From NCBI GenBank assembly GCA_031262285.1, contig JAISHZ010000032.1, positions 1 to 9,767 on the forward strand: a stretch of 9,767 nt of DNA, written 5' to 3'. The stretch comes from Lachnospiraceae bacterium (GTDB lineage Bacteria; Bacillota_A; Clostridia; Lachnospirales; Lachnospiraceae). Below, one piece after another: positions 7,240 through 9,767 of the stretch. Position numbers and translations under genes: made by a program. A model generated the notes under the pieces. The model saw only the letters and a program-made list of their open reading frames with translations. It made no database searches and was not told where the DNA came from. How positions within the stretch are numbered: position 1 is the first letter of the stretch; each line of letters opens with the position of its first letter.

Positions 7240-7434
7240 TTGTCCCTTTGTACAAGTAAACAGCGGATGCAAGCTTCATCGGGATATGGTTGGTACACGG
7301 GCGGTATTCTGGCTGTTTTATCGATAGAAGAAGGAAACGTCAGATATGGTGTGACTTATCCTTTTTCTGACAAGGCGTCAGATTATGTTCGTAATATCCT
7401 AGGAGATATAAATGGAATTGTGATAAGAGATTAA
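7240..7434 (+). pseudogene. Short orphan frame, possible transposase scrap
   Basis: The open frame runs from just after the zinc-ribbon gene to TAA 7432. The first ATG is at 7267, with no convincing ribosome binding site. The peptide reads protein-like: S-S-G-Y-G-W-Y-T-G-G, then N-V-R-Y-G-V-T-Y, then R-N-I-L-G-D-I-N-G-I-V-I-R-D. The end recalls the DDE core of IS66-type transposases (x-L-G-D-F-x-G-x-L-x-x-D-G-Y), but the match is from memory and weak, and the frame stops just where DGY would continue. No terminal inverted repeats or target duplications were found. It may instead be a small hypothetical protein or a chance frame. Confidence 0.3.
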
Positions 7435-7451
7435 ATTGAGATAAAGTGCAC

Positions 7452-7510
7452 AGACTGATATGTCGTAGCAAAAAAATAACAGCTATTTCATATCAGTCTT
7501 TCTTTTCGTT
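7452..7510 (+). terminator. Intrinsic terminator after the zinc-ribbon gene and orphan frame
   Basis: AGACTGATATG (7452-7462) pairs perfectly with CATATCAGTCT (7489-7499), an 11-bp stem. An inner TAGC/GCTA pair (7466-7469 with 7482-7485) can extend the structure across an internal loop. A T-rich run, TTTCTTTTCGTT, follows directly on the + strand. It should end transcription of the ABC/zinc-ribbon operon. Confidence 0.8.
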
Positions 7511-7600
7511 GCTTGCTAGAATGACATTTGTTTGGTCTCAGTGTCAGAACCCCTATTTTTAGTGCGTTTTATAGAAGTGTATACTTTTTCTGATTGCCTC

Positions 7601-7629
7601 TTGACGATCTTTCCCTAAAATGCTATTTT
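7601..7629 (+). promoter_or_regulatory. Probable promoter for the Rpn-family gene
   Basis: TTGACG (7601-7606) is separated by 17 bases from TATTTT (7624-7629), which is preceded by TGC, an extended -10 that compensates for a 4/6 hexamer. A start near 7636 would give a leader of about 130 bases before ATG 7765, containing the palindromes listed separately. Confidence 0.6.
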
Positions 7630-7665
7630 GTAAAAAAGGTAGCGGAAACGTCCCTTTCTGTCTCT

Positions 7666-7740
7666 CCCTCGCGAGGGGTCTGTACTTCTTTATCACCTAA
7701 CTCATGCCGATATCGGTCATCTATGATCGTCAATCGATCA
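7666..7740 (+). promoter_or_regulatory. Cluster of three palindromes in the Rpn gene leader
   Basis: Within 75 bases there are CCCTCGCGAGGG (7666-7677, perfect 12-bp palindrome), CCGATATCGG (7707-7716, perfect 10-bp palindrome) and TGATCG-TCAAT-CGATCA (7724-7740, 6-bp arms, 5-base loop). All lie between the likely transcription start and the ribosome binding site. They could be protein binding sites or RNA hairpins; none is followed by a T-tract. Which role applies cannot be read from sequence. Confidence 0.5.
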
Positions 7741-7764
7741 TCACATTCCTGAAAGGAGCGTTTT

Positions 7765-8589
7765 ATGAAAGAAACCAAAAGATCACACAAAAAGTCTTTC
7801 AAGAAGCCCGTAAAGAAATTTCTCGTTATGTCACCACTGGCAGACCCGGTGGTAGGAGCCATTTTCAGCAGTATGGAACAAGCCGGACTGGCTGCTGAAA
7901 GTTTGATTAGCAGTATACTTCGTGAAGAAGGGTACACACTAGGCAGAGTCACCAATGTGGTTCCGCAAATGTACTACAAGACTTACCCCGGTATGAGAGG
8001 CTGTCGCGTAGATGTATATGCTGACACAGTAGACAAAGAAAAAGTCATAGTCGAAGATCACATCCGTATCTACAACGTAGAACTACCAAAATTCCGAGAG
8101 CAAGCGCATGATTTAAGAAAGCCGCTAGATGCATGGCTTTACCTGTTAGACACAGCACACCAAAAGCAAATCAGCTTGGAAGAGGTGATCAAAATGGAAC
8201 CAATCCTACATGAAACAATTGATCTTGATGCCGGTCTGAAGCAATTTACGGAAGGGTACAGCAGAGCTTCGGCGGATCCCAAGATACAAGAGGAATATCG
8301 AAAGTATTGTAGTGAGATCCTCAGAGTGACCGGAATGTTTCGTGCTGCGGAAGCAAAGGGAGAGGCTCGGGGTGAAGCTCGGGGTGAAGCTCGGGGAAAG
8401 GCTGTGGGTCTTGCGGAGGGAGAAATGAAGGGAAAGCTTGATGAACGATTACGATCGATACAGAACTTGATGGAGACCACATCCATGTCCGCAGAGCAAG
8501 CAATGAAAGCATTGAAAATACCAGAATCAGAAATGCCAAACTATATTAATCTGTTAAGTGAAACTCATGAGATTGAACACACCGATTAA
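7765..8589 (+). CDS. Rpn/PD-(D/E)XK nuclease-transposase family protein with catalytic core deletion
   Basis: The 274-residue product starts at ATG 7765 with AAAGGAG at 7752-7758, six bases upstream. The N-terminal part matches the PDDEXK_2 (Rpn) family: basic start, then M-S-P-L-A-D-P-V-V-G-A-I-F-S-S, a helix to L-I-S-S-I-L, V-P-Q around residue 67, and R-G-C-R-V-D83-V-Y-A with the first catalytic Asp. The following K-E-K-V-I-V-E97 strand keeps the Glu but continues D98-H instead of the expected x-Q. The sequence then jumps to Y-N-V-E-L-P-K-F and P-L-D-A-W-L-Y-L-L, which in family members lie well downstream. The middle of the domain thus appears deleted in frame. The C-terminal end has EARG repeats (200-211) and a helical tail ending in A-L-K-I-P-E-S-E-M, typical of the family. 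Intact relatives are linked to recombination and DNA cleavage; this one is probably catalytically inactive. Confidence 0.8.
   Translation: MKETKRSHKKSFKKPVKKFLVMSPLADPVVGAIFSSMEQAGLAAESLISSILREEGYTLGRVTNVVPQMYYKTYPGMRGCRVDVYADTVDKEKVIVEDHIRIYNVELPKFREQAHDLRKPLDAWLYLLDTAHQKQISLEEVIKMEPILHETIDLDAGLKQFTEGYSRASADPKIQEEYRKYCSEILRVTGMFRAAEAKGEARGEARGEARGKAVGLAEGEMKGKLDERLRSIQNLMETTSMSAEQAMKALKIPESEMPNYINLLSETHEIEHTD
8362..8397 (+). repeat. Three 12-bp tandem repeats encoding EARG
   Basis: Units of GARGCTCGGGGW follow one another at 8362-8373, 8374-8385 and 8386-8397, nearly identical in DNA, giving three EARG tetrapeptides in a helical linker. Near identity at synonymous sites points to recent slippage expansion. 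Similar E-A-x-G runs are a usual, length-variable part of Rpn-family C-terminal linkers. Confidence 0.85.
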
Positions 8590-8657
8590 TTCATACTCTC
8601 CAGCCTTCAACAATACACATCCTTTCCGCTCTATACGATTCGAACTCTCCTGACCCA

Positions 8658-9293
8658 TTAACTTTCCATGCTCTCAATTCGCGGAATGAAGGTTGGATCG
8701 TAATGTTTTTTCAATCCTTTCTGAATAGTGTCCAGACGATGATATTCGATATGAGCCAGGGATGTTTCTAGGCTTTGAAGATAATTGGTAACATCCCAAT
8801 ATAACGCCAACAGTACCGTCATGCCACGTAGCGATTCATCTTCGATATAGAGTTTGTATGCACTCAAGTAATTCACGGTTCTCATAGCCTTCGATATCAC
8901 CGCAAGAGTCGTATCCCCCGACTTTAAAACGAAATAAATCCCTTTGCGTCCGAATCCAATCTCGTATGCTTGCAACGAAAGTTCACCCCAGAAAATATTG
9001 TATCGTATGTATCTGGAAAATATTCCTTTGCCAACAATCTGGGTTGTAATTTTCCCCGGCTGTCCATCCATGCACAAATTTCCTAACGCAGCAACTACGC
9101 CGTCCGGATTGGAGAGAGCGTATGTCCATGTTGGTACGCACAGCTGCATAGAAGAGGAAAAGACCTTGATCTTTGGGTCGATGCTTTTTTGATTGTGAAC
9201 CGGAAAACTTGCACTTCCGACAATAGAATCTCTTTGCGTGATGGTATATGTATATTCGGGAGAACGTGAAATGCGTTTTAATTCTAGTATCAT
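8658..9293 (-). CDS. Hypothetical protein, weakly tubby-C/LURP-like
   Basis: The 211-residue gene is read leftward from ATG 9293-9291, with a weak GCAGG six bases upstream. There is no signal peptide and no clear membrane helix. The sequence alternates short strands (Y-T-Y-T-I-T, K-I-K-V-F-S, G-I-Y-F-V-L-K-S-G) with a more helical C-terminal third containing T-V-L-L-A-L-Y-W-D-V-T-N-Y. An I-x-K segment followed by a strand and a long hydrophobic helix recalls the tubby C-terminal-like (LURP/scramblase) fold, but no motif proves it. It converges with the Rpn gene across 68 bases without an obvious terminator, and begins 67 bases after the dead toxin gene on the same strand, so it may once have shared that transcript. 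The length and single clean frame support a real gene; the function is unknown. Confidence 0.6.
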   Translation of the reverse strand: MILELKRISRSPEYTYTITQRDSIVGSASFPVHNQKSIDPKIKVFSSSMQLCVPTWTYALSNPDGVVAALGNLCMDGQPGKITTQIVGKGIFSRYIRYNIFWGELSLQAYEIGFGRKGIYFVLKSGDTTLAVISKAMRTVNYLSAYKLYIEDESLRGMTVLLALYWDVTNYLQSLETSLAHIEYHRLDTIQKGLKKHYDPTFIPRIESMES

Positions 9294-9360
9294 GGCAAGC
9301 CTGCTTTCATATTTTCATGCTCTGCGTATATTCTCTAACTTTCCCGAGTCCATTAATCAA

Positions 9361-9574
9361 TTATTTACAAATTAACGCGTCTAATTGGTCGTCGCTCCAA
9401 AATTCATTTGGAAATCGCTCTTTTATGCCATTTTCTTTTGCTTTTCGTAAAAGTTAAAATTTCTATCGGTTGAGAGGACTGTTTCAAAGGAAAAATCGTC
9501 ACAGTGCTTTTTCCAGAACCATTAAGACCTGCAATGCACAAAAGAATCGAACGGCGATTAATATTCATATTCAT
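9361..9574 (-). pseudogene. Zeta-like P-loop toxin, broken by deletions and frame changes
   Basis: Three recognisable pieces of one protein follow each other in three frames. Piece one starts at ATG 9574, with GAGGGAG at 9588-9582 seven bases upstream, and reads to the Walker A motif A15-G-L-N-G-S-G-K-S-T24, close to the A-G-P-N-G-S-G-K-S-T of Zeta-type kinases. Piece two (9500-9423) reads D-F-S-F-E-T-V-L-S-T-D-R-N, the family's F-E-T-V-L-S block, which normally lies tens of residues later. Piece three (9426-9361) reads F-P-N-E-F-W-S-D-D-Q-L-D-A-L-I, like the family's C-terminal end. The segments between, including the N-A-D substrate region and the middle of the domain, are missing. The first frame stops at 9404-9402. 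Intact Zeta toxins phosphorylate UDP-N-acetylglucosamine; this remnant cannot. Confidence 0.75.
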
Positions 9575-9767
9575 CAATGTACTCCCTCGTACCATCAGCA
9601 TTCTCTAAATAGGCACGTCGGGTTTTTGTGTCATAACCTGCGGTGGGGAAATGGTGTTTTTTTGCATTACTTAATTCGGATGATACTGCATTCGCAAAAG
9701 CATTCGTCACATCATTTGCAGAAAGACCACCGCCTATACCAATCGACTTTGTGCTAACAGAGAATGG
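9558..9767 (-). CDS. C-terminal end of the gene preceding the toxin, probable antitoxin or partner (partial)
   Basis: An open minus-strand frame enters from the right edge and ends at TAA 9560-9558, giving 69 visible residues. It reads S-I-G-I-G-G-G-L-S-A-N-D-V-T-N-A-F-A-N-A-V, then H-F-P-T-A-G-Y-D-T-K-T-R-R-A-Y-L, and ends D-G-T-R-E-Y-I-D-E-Y-E-Y. The final part looks like a beta hairpin that puts an acidic tail on the protein. No start is visible. It overlaps the toxin ATG (9574) by 17 bases, the tight coupling usual for antitoxin-toxin pairs, and the visible part has no lesion. The antitoxin role is inferred from position only. Confidence 0.65.
   Translation of the reverse strand, partial: PFSVSTKSIGIGGGLSANDVTNAFANAVSSELSNAKKHHFPTAGYDTKTRRAYLENADGTREYIDEYEY

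Larger units (their letters stand above)
7435..7764. other. Gene-free stretch with terminator, promoter and palindromic leader
   Basis: These 330 bases hold, in order, an intrinsic terminator (7452-7510), about 90 bases without recognisable structure beyond a weak TGACA/TGTCA pair at 7522-7546, a promoter (7601-7629) and a leader with three palindromes (7666-7740) before the Rpn-family gene. A frame starting at ATG 7704 overlaps the Rpn gene but has no ribosome binding site and is considered non-coding. Confidence 0.6.

Noticed and set aside
7704..7898. 64-codon frame starting at ATG 7704 that reads rather protein-like (A-R-K-E-I-S-R-Y-V)
   Set aside because: It lacks a ribosome binding site and overlaps the Rpn gene, whose start has AAAGGAG at good spacing. 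The likeness arises from Lys/Gln-rich codons read in a shifted frame. A past frameshift in the N-terminus cannot be fully excluded.
8139..8486. 115-codon minus-strand frame with P-R-A-S repeats
   Set aside because: Antisense of the EARG repeats in the Rpn gene.
8590..8657. Terminator between the converging Rpn and orphan genes
   Set aside because: No stem of useful length with a T-tract on either strand was found in these 68 bases.
9470..9757. 95-codon plus-strand frame at the right edge
   Set aside because: It lies opposite the toxin remnant and partner gene, whose minus-strand translations carry recognisable motifs.

Overview
The window reads as chromosomal DNA from an endospore-forming Firmicute, most likely in Clostridia. 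The evidence is an adjacent spmA-spmB pair, strong GGAGG-type ribosome binding sites, vegetative TTGACA/TATAAT promoters, a zinc-ribbon membrane protein with a Pro/Gln/Ala linker, an Rpn-type PD-(D/E)XK protein and a Zeta-like P-loop toxin remnant. The genus cannot be fixed from sequence alone.

Left part (1-2839, + strand): a DUF885-family putative metallopeptidase, with its 5' end outside the window, is followed after 31 bases by spmA and spmB, which overlap by 4 bases. SpmA and SpmB are membrane proteins of the nucleoside-recognition/gate type needed for spore core dehydration. In Bacillus subtilis the gene before spmA is the peptidase gene dacB; here a different, putative peptidase stands in that place.

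Middle part (2846-7238, + strand): a near-consensus promoter starts a tightly packed operon of an ABC ATPase and two ABC-2 type permeases. The genes overlap by 4 and 7 bases, so the likely product is a heteromeric exporter (one ATPase, two different permeases). After 35 bases comes a zinc-ribbon, single-pass membrane protein with a large acidic outer domain, probably in the same transcript. A 9-bp hairpin overlaps the stop codon of the second permease.

Right part (7239-9767): an accessory, decaying region. It holds a short orphan frame that may be a transposase scrap, a strong intrinsic terminator, a promoter with a leader containing three palindromes, and an Rpn-family protein that has apparently lost its catalytic core in frame while keeping both ends. 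On the minus strand, read from the right edge inward, are the C-terminal end of a probable antitoxin or partner gene, a Zeta-like toxin pseudogene whose three recognisable pieces lie in three different frames, and an intact 211-codon orphan gene with weak resemblance to tubby-C/LURP-like proteins.

The most interesting signals are the catalytically gutted but otherwise well-kept Rpn protein with its palindromic leader, and the partner gene, intact as far as visible, beside a dead toxin. No tRNA, rRNA or CRISPR array was seen.
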